Assembly: GCF_016595465.1 (NCBI RefSeq)
Contig: NZ_JAENIK010000004.1
Span: 248,001-312,000 of the forward strand
Direction of reading: 5' to 3'
From: Luteolibacter yonseiensis
GTDB taxonomy: Bacteria > Verrucomicrobiota > Verrucomicrobiia > Verrucomicrobiales > Akkermansiaceae
Length of the DNA stretch: 64,000 bases
Part shown: one piece after another, positions 7,239 to 14,834 of the stretch
How the letters are laid out: each line of letters opens with the position of its first letter
How positions within the stretch are numbered: position 1 is the first letter of the stretch
Notes under the pieces: generated by a model
What the model was told of the DNA's origin: nothing
Seen by the model: the letters and a program-made list of their open reading frames with translations, nothing else
The model's database searches: none
Position numbers and translations under genes: made by a program

Positions 7239-9092
7239 TCACCCTACGGCATCGAACATGCTCGCCTCGCGTTCCTGTTGGAACTGCCGCGTGTAGAGCG
7301 CGTGGTAGTGGCCCTTCGCATTCAGGAGTTCCACATGCGTCCCGCTCTCGATGATCCTGCCTTTCTCAATCACCAGGATCCGGTCCGCCGTGCGGATGGT
7401 GGAGAGCCGGTGCGCGATGACGAAGCTGATGCGGCCATGGAAGATCGCTTTCAAACCCTGCTGGATGAGTTGTTCGGTCTCCGTGTCGATGGATGAGGTG
7501 GCCTCGTCCATGATGAAGATCTGTGGATTCGCCAGCAAGGCGCGGGCGAAGGAAACGAGCTGCTTCTGGCCGGTGGAAAGGCGGTTGCCCCCCTCGCCCA
7601 CGTCCGTGTCGTAGCCGTTCTCCAGCAAGCGGATGAACTCATCCGCGTTCACGCCGCGCGCGGCTTCTTCGATCTCCTCATCCGTCGCGTCCAGCCTGCC
7701 ATAGCGGATGTTTTCCCTGACGGATCCGCTGAAGAGGTGCGGCCCTTGCAGGACGATCCCGAGATTCGACTGGTACCACGCCAGCCCGCGCTCGCGGAGG
7801 TCGTGACCGTTCACCAGGATCTGTCCCCCGGTGGGTTCGTAGAAGCGCGCCGCCAGATTGACGATGGTGCTCTTGCCCCCGCCGCTGGCGCCGACGAGCG
7901 CGATGGTTTCTCCCGCACCCACGGCCAGGTTGAAGTCCTTCAGGACGGATTCGCCATCCGTGTAGGAGAAATCCACATGACGGAATTCCAAACTGCGGAT
8001 GTTTTTTTCATAACCATCCGGCGCGAGGTCCGCCGGGCGTTCCGGCTTGTCCCATTTTTCCAAACGTTCTTTGACATCATCGCTGTCGCTGATGCCCGGT
8101 ACCGTGGCGAGCAGGCTGAGCACACGCTCGCCCGCGGCCTGCGCGCCCTGCATCTGCACCAGCACCTGGGCGATCTGGTTGATCGGGTTGAAGAACTGGC
8201 CCGCGTAGAAAATGAACGCGACGAGCGTGCCGAGGGACAGGCTGCCGTCGATCACGCCCGATCCGCCACGCCACAGGGCGATGCCCGCGGCGACACTGCC
8301 GAGGGTGAGCACGATGGGGATGTATACGGCGGATTGCAGCGCGTTCTGGATGGAGACTCCATACATCTGCGAGGACAGTCCCTGGAACTCCCGCAGGTTC
8401 TCCTCCTCGCGCACCAGCGTCTTGCTGGTGCGGAGTCCCTGCAGCGCCTCGGCGAAAGAGGCGGTGATCATCGAGTTGAACTTCCGCGTGTCCCGCGAGC
8501 TGAGCAGCAGCTTTTTCTGGAAGACGGCGCTCACGAGGATGAGCGGCGGCACCACCGACAAGACCAGCAGTCCGAGCACCGGATGCAGCACCACGAGGAT
8601 CACCGAGATCATGATGACCAGACACACCGCCCACACCAGATCGAGACTGCCCCACGCGATGATGCGCGCGAGCTTGTCGCAGTCGGACGTCAGCCGCGAA
8701 ATGAGCCAACCCGTCGGGCGGTGGTCGAAGTAGGCGAACTCCAGTTCCTGGATGCGCCTGAAGCACTCCTCGCGGATGTCGTGGCTCATGTTGTTGGCAA
8801 GCCCGCCGGCGGAGTTGATGAATACCCAGACACCACCCGCGAGGGAGAATGACAGGAACGCATAAACCGCGATGTGCGGCAGGAGGTCCGGCATGGCTCC
8901 GGCCTTCACCACGTCATCCACCGCCCAGCGGGTGACGAGCGCGAAGCTCGCATCCACCAGCGCGATGGCCACGGCGGAAATGGCGAGCGGGACCAGCAGC
9001 CGCTTGTAGGGCAGCGCGTGGCGGAACACACGCACCCACAGGCTCAGGTCGAGCTTGTCGCTGAAAACATCTTCCTGGGGTTCGTCCTTCAT
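7239..9092 (-). CDS. ABC exporter half-transporter with canonical NBD (partner A)
   Basis: This 617-residue type IV ABC exporter has an N-terminal six-helix membrane domain (about residues 20-330) and a C-terminal nucleotide-binding domain. Walker A is GASGGGKST ending at 409, the signature is LSTGQ (505-509, deviating from LSGGQ), Walker B has D529 followed by the catalytic E530, and the switch His is H561. The start overlaps the previous gene's stop by 4 nt, so both halves are made together. The altered signature here and the altered Walker B in the partner belong to the same composite ATP site, which is the pattern of heterodimeric exporters such as TM287/288, LmrCD and BmrCD. The substrate (drug, lipid or peptide) is unknown. 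Confidence 0.93.
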   Translation of the reverse strand: MKDEPQEDVFSDKLDLSLWVRVFRHALPYKRLLVPLAISAVAIALVDASFALVTRWAVDDVVKAGAMPDLLPHIAVYAFLSFSLAGGVWVFINSAGGLANNMSHDIREECFRRIQELEFAYFDHRPTGWLISRLTSDCDKLARIIAWGSLDLVWAVCLVIMISVILVVLHPVLGLLVLSVVPPLILVSAVFQKKLLLSSRDTRKFNSMITASFAEALQGLRTSKTLVREEENLREFQGLSSQMYGVSIQNALQSAVYIPIVLTLGSVAAGIALWRGGSGVIDGSLSLGTLVAFIFYAGQFFNPINQIAQVLVQMQGAQAAGERVLSLLATVPGISDSDDVKERLEKWDKPERPADLAPDGYEKNIRSLEFRHVDFSYTDGESVLKDFNLAVGAGETIALVGASGGGKSTIVNLAARFYEPTGGQILVNGHDLRERGLAWYQSNLGIVLQGPHLFSGSVRENIRYGRLDATDEEIEEAARGVNADEFIRLLENGYDTDVGEGGNRLSTGQKQLVSFARALLANPQIFIMDEATSSIDTETEQLIQQGLKAIFHGRISFVIAHRLSTIRTADRILVIEKGRIIESGTHVELLNAKGHYHALYTRQFQQEREASMFDAVG

Positions 9093-10927
9093 GGTGCGGT
9101 GTCTTGTGACATTTCGTTTTCAAGCGCGTTCTGGATGGTCCACAGGCGCCGGTAGAGTCCTTCCCGCGCGGCCAGTTCGGCGTGGGTTCCGTGCTGGATG
9201 ATCCTGCCTTTTTCCAAAACAATAACCTTGTCCGCATGCGCGAGTGTGGAAAGGCGGTGGGCGATGACAAGCGTGGTGCGTCTGCCGTGGCGGCTGCGCA
9301 GCGCTTCGAGGATGGTGGCTTCCGTCTCGGCATCCACCGCGCTCAGCGCGTCGTCCAGCATGAGGACCGGTGTGTCCTGCAGCAGCGCGCGTGCGAGCGC
9401 CACCCGCTGGCGCTGCCCGCCGGAGAGGGTGATGCCACGCTCGCCGACGAGGGTCGAATAGCCCGAGGGGAATCCCTTGATGGTATCGTGGATGTCCGCC
9501 AACAACGCGGCCTCATGGATCTGCTCGGCTTCCGCGCCGCCGCGTCCGAGACGGATGTTGTCGCCGATGGTTTTGGAAAAAAGAAACGGCTCCTGCATCA
9601 CCACGCTGAACTGCGAGCGCACCCATTGCCGGTCCAGCTCCGTCAGCTCCCTGCCGTCGAATCGGATCGACCCGGACGTGTGGTCATACAACCGCAGCAG
9701 CAGGTGCATGATGGTGGATTTTCCCGAGCCTGACGGCCCGAGGATCGCCAGCGTCTCGCCCGGCTCCACGGTGAAGGATATGCCATTGATCGCCGCGTTT
9801 TCCTCGCCGTGGCCGAAGACGAGATCCCTGACCTCGATCTTCCCGGCGGCGGGAGATGATGGCCGCACGAAACCCGCAGGCACGCTCTCCTCGGGTTCGG
9901 ACAAGATCTCTCCCATGCGGTTCAGCGCGACCACGGATTTCCCCAGATCGGTGAGCGTGCGGCCCATCTGTCTGACGGGCCACAGCAGCATGTTCAGGAA
10001 CATGAGGAAGGCGAACAGCGTGCCCACCGTCAGCGAGCCCTGCGAAATGAAACAGGCTCCCGTGAAGAGCACGATGCCCTGCTGCGTCACCACGATGAGA
10101 TCCGAGGCGGACCAATACCAGGCCATCAGGTGCAGCAGCTTCAGGCTGCGGTCGCGATACAGCTTGTTGGGCGCCGCGAATTTATCGATCTCGAAATCCT
10201 GCCTGGCGAAGGCGCGCACCACGCGCAGGCCCGTCAGGTTTTCCTGCACCACGCGCGTAACCTGGCCCTCGGACTCCGCGACTTCCGCGAAAAGGTGCTT
10301 CACCTTGCCGATGTAAATGTAGCCGAAGAGGATGATCGGCACCACCAGTGCGAAGGAAACGAGGGTCATCCGTCCGTCCAGCATCACCATGACCGGCAGG
10401 GCGGTGAGCAGCAGCAGGACCGCGTTGCTCACCTCCACCACCTGCGCGGCAAGCGCCATGCGCAGCGTCTCCACGTCCGAGGTGCAGCGCTGGATGAGAT
10501 CGCCCGTCTCCGCGCGGTCATGGTAGCGGGCGGGCAGGCGCTGCAGGTGGTCGTAAAGCCGGTCCTTCAACCGCCGCGCGATGCCATCCGACGCCTCCGC
10601 CGCGAAACGGCCTTTCAGATAACTGAAACCACCCGCGATGACGGTGAGCAGAACCATCAGCAGCGCGGGGAACCACAGGCGCTCCCTCACGAAATCCGCA
10701 CCACCCATCAGGCCGATGATCCATGTGATGGGACGGCTGTCATCCGGCTTGCCGGAAAGCGCGAAGTCGATGGTGGCGCTCGCGACAAGCGGGGCCACGT
10801 AGTTGATCGCCGTGAAAAGGAAGAGCGCGGCGATGGCCCACGCGTATTTCCCCCTGAATCCCCGCATCTGTTTCCAGAGCAGGACGAAAGGAGCTGTTTT
10901 GGGTGTGTCGGACTGGCTGGCGGCCAT
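9089..10927 (-). CDS. ABC exporter half-transporter with degenerate Walker B (partner B)
   Basis: This 612-residue ABC exporter half has a membrane domain (about residues 25-320) and an NBD. Walker A is GPSGSGKST ending at 405, the signature is a consensus LSGGQ (501-505), and the switch His lies in IAHRLST. Walker B reads LMLDD: D526 stands where the catalytic glutamate should be, so its own ATP site is predicted to be poorly hydrolytic. The consensus signature of this subunit completes the active site of partner A. The gene is first of the two-gene leftward operon. Its leader (10928-11112) carries a terminator hairpin and a possible leader peptide. Confidence 0.93.
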   Translation of the reverse strand: MAASQSDTPKTAPFVLLWKQMRGFRGKYAWAIAALFLFTAINYVAPLVASATIDFALSGKPDDSRPITWIIGLMGGADFVRERLWFPALLMVLLTVIAGGFSYLKGRFAAEASDGIARRLKDRLYDHLQRLPARYHDRAETGDLIQRCTSDVETLRMALAAQVVEVSNAVLLLLTALPVMVMLDGRMTLVSFALVVPIILFGYIYIGKVKHLFAEVAESEGQVTRVVQENLTGLRVVRAFARQDFEIDKFAAPNKLYRDRSLKLLHLMAWYWSASDLIVVTQQGIVLFTGACFISQGSLTVGTLFAFLMFLNMLLWPVRQMGRTLTDLGKSVVALNRMGEILSEPEESVPAGFVRPSSPAAGKIEVRDLVFGHGEENAAINGISFTVEPGETLAILGPSGSGKSTIMHLLLRLYDHTSGSIRFDGRELTELDRQWVRSQFSVVMQEPFLFSKTIGDNIRLGRGGAEAEQIHEAALLADIHDTIKGFPSGYSTLVGERGITLSGGQRQRVALARALLQDTPVLMLDDALSAVDAETEATILEALRSRHGRRTTLVIAHRLSTLAHADKVIVLEKGRIIQHGTHAELAAREGLYRRLWTIQNALENEMSQDTAP

Positions 10928-10955
10928 GAGGGTGATTCGTTGGAAAGTGAAAATG

Positions 10956-10978
10956 AAAAAGCCCGCTGGGCGGCGGGC
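10956..10978 (-). terminator. Terminator hairpin in the leader of the ABC exporter operon
   Basis: The stem is GCCCGC (10961-10966) and GCGGGC (10973-10978) with a 6-nt loop. Read leftward, TTTTTCATTTTC follows immediately. It lies only 28 bp before the ATG of the first ABC gene, and no leftward gene lies upstream that it could terminate, so it is placed as an attenuator. Confidence 0.65.
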
Positions 10979-11031
10979 GGCATCTTCAATTCATCTCGAA
11001 TCTGGCAGCCCGCGTTTGGTTCGGGCTTGCC
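10956..11031 (-). promoter_or_regulatory. Candidate transcription attenuator (three mutually exclusive arms)
   Basis: Read on the minus strand, arm A is GGCAAGCCCG (11031-11022) and arm B is GCGGGCTGCC (11013-11004). Arm C is GCCCGC (10978-10973) and arm D is GCGGGC (10966-10961), followed by a U-run. A can pair with B, B with C, and C with D, the classical attenuator topology. A short open frame ends 19 nt before arm A. Ribosome-mediated attenuation is known for the heterodimeric multidrug exporter bmrCD; applying it here is inference. Confidence 0.4.
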
Positions 11032-11049
11032 GGGTGTTTCAACAAACCC

Positions 11050-11112
11050 TCAGACAATGCCCGCTTCTGATCCCAGTGGGAATCGGTGGAAGTTGGGGGA
11101 CATCGCGCTCAT
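11050..11112 (-). CDS. Possible 20-residue leader peptide of the ABC operon
   Basis: The ATG at 11112 opens MSAMSPNFHRFPLGSEAGIV and stops at 11050, just upstream of the attenuator hairpins. A second ATG at 11103 would give 17 residues. No Shine-Dalgarno sequence is visible and no residue is strongly enriched. The call rests only on position relative to the hairpins and could be chance. Confidence 0.25.
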   Translation of the reverse strand: MSAMSPNFHRFPLGSEAGIV

Positions 11113-11182
11113 GGTGAAGGAAACGGTTCGGGTGCGCGGATTGATTAGCGGGCCGCCGCCACCCGGGCAAGAAAATTCCTTG

Positions 11183-11212
11183 AAAGGAGGAGGTGACGTG
11201 TTTGTCATCTGA
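11183..11212 (+). promoter_or_regulatory. Perfect Shine-Dalgarno sequence with a four-codon mini-ORF
   Basis: AAAGGAGGAGGTGAC (11183-11197) abuts GTG TTT GTC ATC TGA. This is by far the strongest ribosome-binding site I notice in the window, yet the frame closes after four codons. It lies 63 bp before the pectate lyase ATG at 11275. It may be a translated leader, or on the other strand an anti-SD-like CACCTCCTCCTTT element. Confidence 0.35.
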
Positions 11213-11274
11213 TATTAACCCGGTTATGGGTATAGGTGGTTTTTCACGATCGTCGATAGTTGGGCACTTCGTTC

Positions 11275-12624
11275 ATGCAAGTCCTGCCATATCTTATTGG
11301 AAACAAATCCGCCGTCCTCGGGATGGTGGCCGCCTGGGCATTCTCCACTCCGGCCCGGGCGGAGGAATACCACGTCGCCACGGATGGCCGGGACACGAAC
11401 GCTGGCACGAGGACCGCGCCTTTCGCAACCATCCAGCGGGCCGAGAAATCCGCGGAGCCCGGGGACACGGTGCTGATCCATGGCGGCACCTACCGGATGG
11501 AGACGGAGCGGACCGCGCGCTACTTTCACAACCGGGCGGAGATCACGAATCTCATGAAAAGCGGTGTACCCGGCAAGCCGATCCGCTACTTCGCGGCACC
11601 CGGTGAGAAGCCGGTGTTTGATTTCTCCGAGGTGAAACCGCCGGGCTACCGCGTGACGGCTTTTTTCATCGGCGGCTCATGGCTGCACTTCAAGGGGATC
11701 GCCGTGACGGGGGTGCAGGTCACCATCACCGGACACACCCAGTCGATCTGTTTTCAAAACGAGGGAAGCAACAACATCTACGAGCTGCTGGAGATGCACG
11801 ACGGCCAGGCCATCGGCTTCTGGCTTGGTCGAGGTTCCGACAATCTGGTGCTGAACTGCGACGCCTGGCGCAACCATGATCATACCTCGGAAAACGGCCG
11901 GGGAGGGAATGTGGACGGCTTCGGGTTCCACGCGCCGGAGGGCAGCACGGGCAATGTCTTCCGTGGCTGCCGCGCGTGGTTCAACAGCGATGACGGCTTC
12001 GACCTCATCAGCACGGACGAACCGGTCCTGATCGAAAACTGCTGGGCGTTCTACAATGGATTCAGTCCCGAATTCAAGGTGCTTGGCGATGGCAACGGCT
12101 TCAAACTCGGTGGTTACGGAAGCCGTCCCGCCAGCGGGCTCCCCTCCCCCGTTCCACGCCATGTCATCCGCCGGTCGCTGGCGGTGCGGAACCATGCCTC
12201 CGGTTTCTACGCGAACCACCAACCCGGCGGGCTGGACTTCATCAACAACACCTCGTTCCTCAACAGCACGAATTTCAACCTGCTCAACCGGAACGCCGAC
12301 AACTCCGCCGACGTGCCGGGATACGGCCACGTCCTGAAAAACAACCTCAGCTACAAGGGCCGCAGGGAACTCACCAACTTCGATGCGGATCAATGCGAAT
12401 TCGTGGCAAACTCCTTCGATTTGAAACTGAAACTCGAAGACGGGGATTTCAAGAGCCTCGACCAAGCCGAACTGGTCCAGCCGCGCCTGGCAAACGGAGA
12501 CCTGCCGGATATCGGCTTCATGAGGCTGAAGGCGGGGAATCCGGCCATCGACAAAGGCGTGGATGTGGACCTCCCCTTCAAGGGAAAGGCACCGGATCTC
12601 GGAGCGTTTGAATCCGGGAAATAG
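11275..12624 (+). CDS. Secreted PL9-like pectate/polysaccharide lyase (right-handed beta-helix)
   Basis: About 449 residues. A signal peptide ends near STPARA-EEYHVATDG. The next motif, DGRDTNAGTRTAPFATIQ, is the usual start of secreted beta-helix lyases. The central segment GGNVDGFGFH ... GNVFRGCRAWFNSDDGFDL matches the conserved region of family PL9 pectate lyases (Pel9A type), whose acidic residues bind the catalytic calcium while a Lys is the base. The C-terminus LPDIGFMRLKAGNPAIDKG ... DLGAFE is the common capping tail of such proteins. I used the ATG at 11275; the longer frame opens with a TTG at 11260. It is divergent from the ABC operon. Pectin, or another uronic-acid polysaccharide, is the likely substrate. 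Confidence 0.8.
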   Translation: MQVLPYLIGNKSAVLGMVAAWAFSTPARAEEYHVATDGRDTNAGTRTAPFATIQRAEKSAEPGDTVLIHGGTYRMETERTARYFHNRAEITNLMKSGVPGKPIRYFAAPGEKPVFDFSEVKPPGYRVTAFFIGGSWLHFKGIAVTGVQVTITGHTQSICFQNEGSNNIYELLEMHDGQAIGFWLGRGSDNLVLNCDAWRNHDHTSENGRGGNVDGFGFHAPEGSTGNVFRGCRAWFNSDDGFDLISTDEPVLIENCWAFYNGFSPEFKVLGDGNGFKLGGYGSRPASGLPSPVPRHVIRRSLAVRNHASGFYANHQPGGLDFINNTSFLNSTNFNLLNRNADNSADVPGYGHVLKNNLSYKGRRELTNFDADQCEFVANSFDLKLKLEDGDFKSLDQAELVQPRLANGDLPDIGFMRLKAGNPAIDKGVDVDLPFKGKAPDLGAFESGK

Positions 12625-12755
12625 ATCCTCCGGTGGAATCGGGCGGGGTTGGCTCTCCACCTGGCGGCAGCTCCCCGTCCGGAATGTTGACAAGGGTCAT
12701 CGCGGGCCGGGGGATCACGTGGCCGGTCGATTGAAAAAAGCACCCGGCTGCCTGA

Positions 12756-14018
12756 TCACCTTGCCAGCAGGCCGTTCACATAAGCGACGGTCTCCGGCTG
12801 GTTGAGGATTTCCACATGTTCGCGGTGGAAATGCTTGATCGACCGCGCGCTCCGGGCGATCCGCGGATCCGTCTCGCTCTCCACCGTGACGACGCCATCG
12901 TTTTCCTCCCTCATCCACAAGCGGCGTCTTTCGATGGAGCCGTAGATGAGATCATGCGTCGTCCCCTTCGGCAGGGGCGTCGCATAAAGCCCTAGCAGGA
13001 AAGCGCTGTCCGGATTCACATCGAGCCACGAAGGCACGGGTTTCTTGAGATGGCGGACGCCCGATTCGGCGGCCTTGTGCCCGCCCCACGGGGTGGAGAT
13101 GCTGATGAATTTCGGAATGAAATCCACTCCTTCCTCCGTGACCGCCCGGTCGATGGCCGCGCGGGCGACCAGACCTCCCATGCTGTGCGCGACCACGTGG
13201 CACCGCGGAAACCCGTGGCGCCGCCTGAGCTCGCGCAGGCCGGAGGCCAGCACTCCGGCCGCACGATCCAGCCTCATGCCGCTCGGGTAATGATAGAACC
13301 ATGGCTGGTATCGTTTGTGGTCGAGATGTCCGATGAAGTATCTCCAGTCCTGCGGACTGCCGCCGATGCCATAGACCAGCACCACGGGGATGCGTCCGGG
13401 ATCGTAGGGTTCCGTGAAGTAGATGCCAAGGGTGTTGCTTCCCAGGAAATCGAGGGGCCGCCACAAGCCGCCGCCACCCTCGCCCGCGGCGAAACGTTTT
13501 TCGTCGAGAGACACCACATCGCCCAAGGCGAGATGGGTGACTCCGCCCAGCTCCTTGTTCTCCCCGGGCACCCGGATGACGGTGCCTGCGGCAAGTCCGT
13601 GGTCCCGCGTGAGTGTCAGCCCATGGATCTGCGGCCGCGCCGCCGGGTCCGACAACGGAACGGGTTTCACATCCGACAGCACTCCGAGCGGTTCGCCCGC
13701 ATCGTAGGCGCGGTTGCCATTCTCATCGGTGAAGGCACCGACCTGATAGACACCGTCCAGCCGCAGGTTGAACGACGCGATGCCGTCCGGGCGGACTTTA
13801 TGGAATCCGGCGGAGTCCTTGGGCTTGCCGTTTTCCTTGCGCCATGCCAGCGCATAAGTCGGTGCCTTGTTCCCGGCGGGCAACTTCACCCGCAGGGTCA
13901 CGCCGCCGCGCTGCTCCAGTGTCTCCACCTGTTGGCGCAGGCCCACGATCGAACAGGAAGCCGCCATCGCCACGGCCGGCAGCAGCAGGCAGTGGCCGAT
14001 GGAGCGGGGAATGTTCAT
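12756..14018 (-). CDS. Lipoprotein alpha/beta hydrolase (lipase/esterase-like)
   Basis: This 420-residue protein has a signal peptide ending in a lipobox-like AASC, so it is likely a membrane-anchored lipoprotein. The N-terminal 150 residues form a beta-rich domain with a Ca-binding-like DENGNRAYDAGEP segment (DUF2141-like flavour). The hydrolase domain follows: oxyanion region VVLVYGIGGSPQDW, nucleophile elbow VVAHSMGGLVARAAI, PWGGHKAAESGV, an acidic residue in NDGVV and the final His in FHREHVEIL, giving a plausible Ser-Asp-His triad. It is the last gene of a five-gene leftward run starting at 17666, and it parallels the other lipoprotein hydrolase at 22267. The substrate is unknown. Confidence 0.83.
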   Translation of the reverse strand: MNIPRSIGHCLLLPAVAMAASCSIVGLRQQVETLEQRGGVTLRVKLPAGNKAPTYALAWRKENGKPKDSAGFHKVRPDGIASFNLRLDGVYQVGAFTDENGNRAYDAGEPLGVLSDVKPVPLSDPAARPQIHGLTLTRDHGLAAGTVIRVPGENKELGGVTHLALGDVVSLDEKRFAAGEGGGGLWRPLDFLGSNTLGIYFTEPYDPGRIPVVLVYGIGGSPQDWRYFIGHLDHKRYQPWFYHYPSGMRLDRAAGVLASGLRELRRRHGFPRCHVVAHSMGGLVARAAIDRAVTEEGVDFIPKFISISTPWGGHKAAESGVRHLKKPVPSWLDVNPDSAFLLGLYATPLPKGTTHDLIYGSIERRRLWMREENDGVVTVESETDPRIARSARSIKHFHREHVEILNQPETVAYVNGLLAR

Positions 14019-14045
14019 GCTGGAGAAACGGTGTGGCCGGCAATG

Positions 14046-14375
14046 TCAGAGCCTGGCGACGATCTGCGCCAGAATACCCAATCCCTTCGATTGGATGATC
14101 CCCATGCTTTTTCCCGGCACGAACCAGATGCCCCGGTCGGCTTCGGGGCAATAGACGATCTCGGCGTGGCCGGGAATTTGTGCGTGGTAATAGTGGGCAT
14201 CCGGATGGACCTGCAAAAACTCGTGGTAGCGCACGCACCAGGGGTCCGTGACGACCGGGAAGAGTTCCTCTCCCAGCTTTTTCAATTCACCCAAGGTCGC
14301 GGGACGGATGGTTTTGACAACCATCGCCCGACGGTTTTCCCAAAGCTGATCCGGCCAGTCATCGTCGTAACTCAT
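14046..14375 (-). CDS. Conserved-looking hypothetical protein, 109 residues
   Basis: I do not recognise this protein. The ATG at 14375 gives MSYDDDWPDQLWENRRAMV and 109 residues with no signal peptide or membrane helix. The middle has a Trp/Tyr/His-rich stretch (DPWCVRYHEFLQVHPDAHYY), then YCPEADRGIWFVPGKSMG. This looks like a compact alpha/beta domain, somewhat like small SMI1/KNR4-type or stress proteins, but I cannot assign it. It sits 27 bp before the esterase and 70 bp after the SpoIIAA-like gene in the same orientation, so it is probably part of the same operon. Confidence 0.65.
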   Translation of the reverse strand: MSYDDDWPDQLWENRRAMVVKTIRPATLGELKKLGEELFPVVTDPWCVRYHEFLQVHPDAHYYHAQIPGHAEIVYCPEADRGIWFVPGKSMGIIQSKGLGILAQIVARL

Positions 14376-14445
14376 GTTTTTCAGTAATGGATTTTGATTT
14401 TGTGAATGGAGTGGCTCCGCGGTGTCCGACCATCGCGGACAGGCA

Positions 14446-14808
14446 TCATGCGGCCACCCAGGCGCGGGCTTCCTCCAGCCGTTCCGGTGTGAAGTATGCC
14501 ACGGGGGCGCGGCGCATTCCGGCACCCGTGAACATTTTCACCTCGGCCTCCCAGCGGGAGTCTCCGACCACGGCGATGCGGGCGATCTTCTCTCCATGGG
14601 TGAACATGAACTCGAGATTGTCCCAGTCCTGTCCGGACTCCCAGCCGCCGAAACCATCCAGAATCACCAGGACGCGGGGTTCCACTCCGGTGGAGATCAG
14701 GGATGCGAGTTCCGTTTCGGCGGATTTGAACTCCGAACGACCCAAGGTGCTGCTGATATGGAATTCACAGACCGAACTCTCGGGATCGTATTGAAATATG
14801 ATTGGCAT
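14446..14808 (-). CDS. SpoIIAA-like/STAS-like protein
   Basis: This 120-residue protein has the pattern of the SpoIIAA-like (STAS/SEC14-type) family. An N-terminal strand pair is followed by ELASLISTGVEPRVLVILDGFGGWE, a central helix region (DWDNLEFMFTHGEKIARIAVVGDSRWE) and the terminal FTPERLEEARAWVAA. In this family the acidic helix WE...D..F and the IAVVGD.RWE strand are conserved; members are small cytoplasmic proteins often induced by stress or linked to membranes. The exact role is unknown. It is transcribed leftward, 26 bp after the repeat-rich surface protein. Confidence 0.8.
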   Translation of the reverse strand: MPIIFQYDPESSVCEFHISSTLGRSEFKSAETELASLISTGVEPRVLVILDGFGGWESGQDWDNLEFMFTHGEKIARIAVVGDSRWEAEVKMFTGAGMRRAPVAYFTPERLEEARAWVAA

Positions 14809-14834
14809 GATGATGGGTGTTTTCGAGGGAGACT

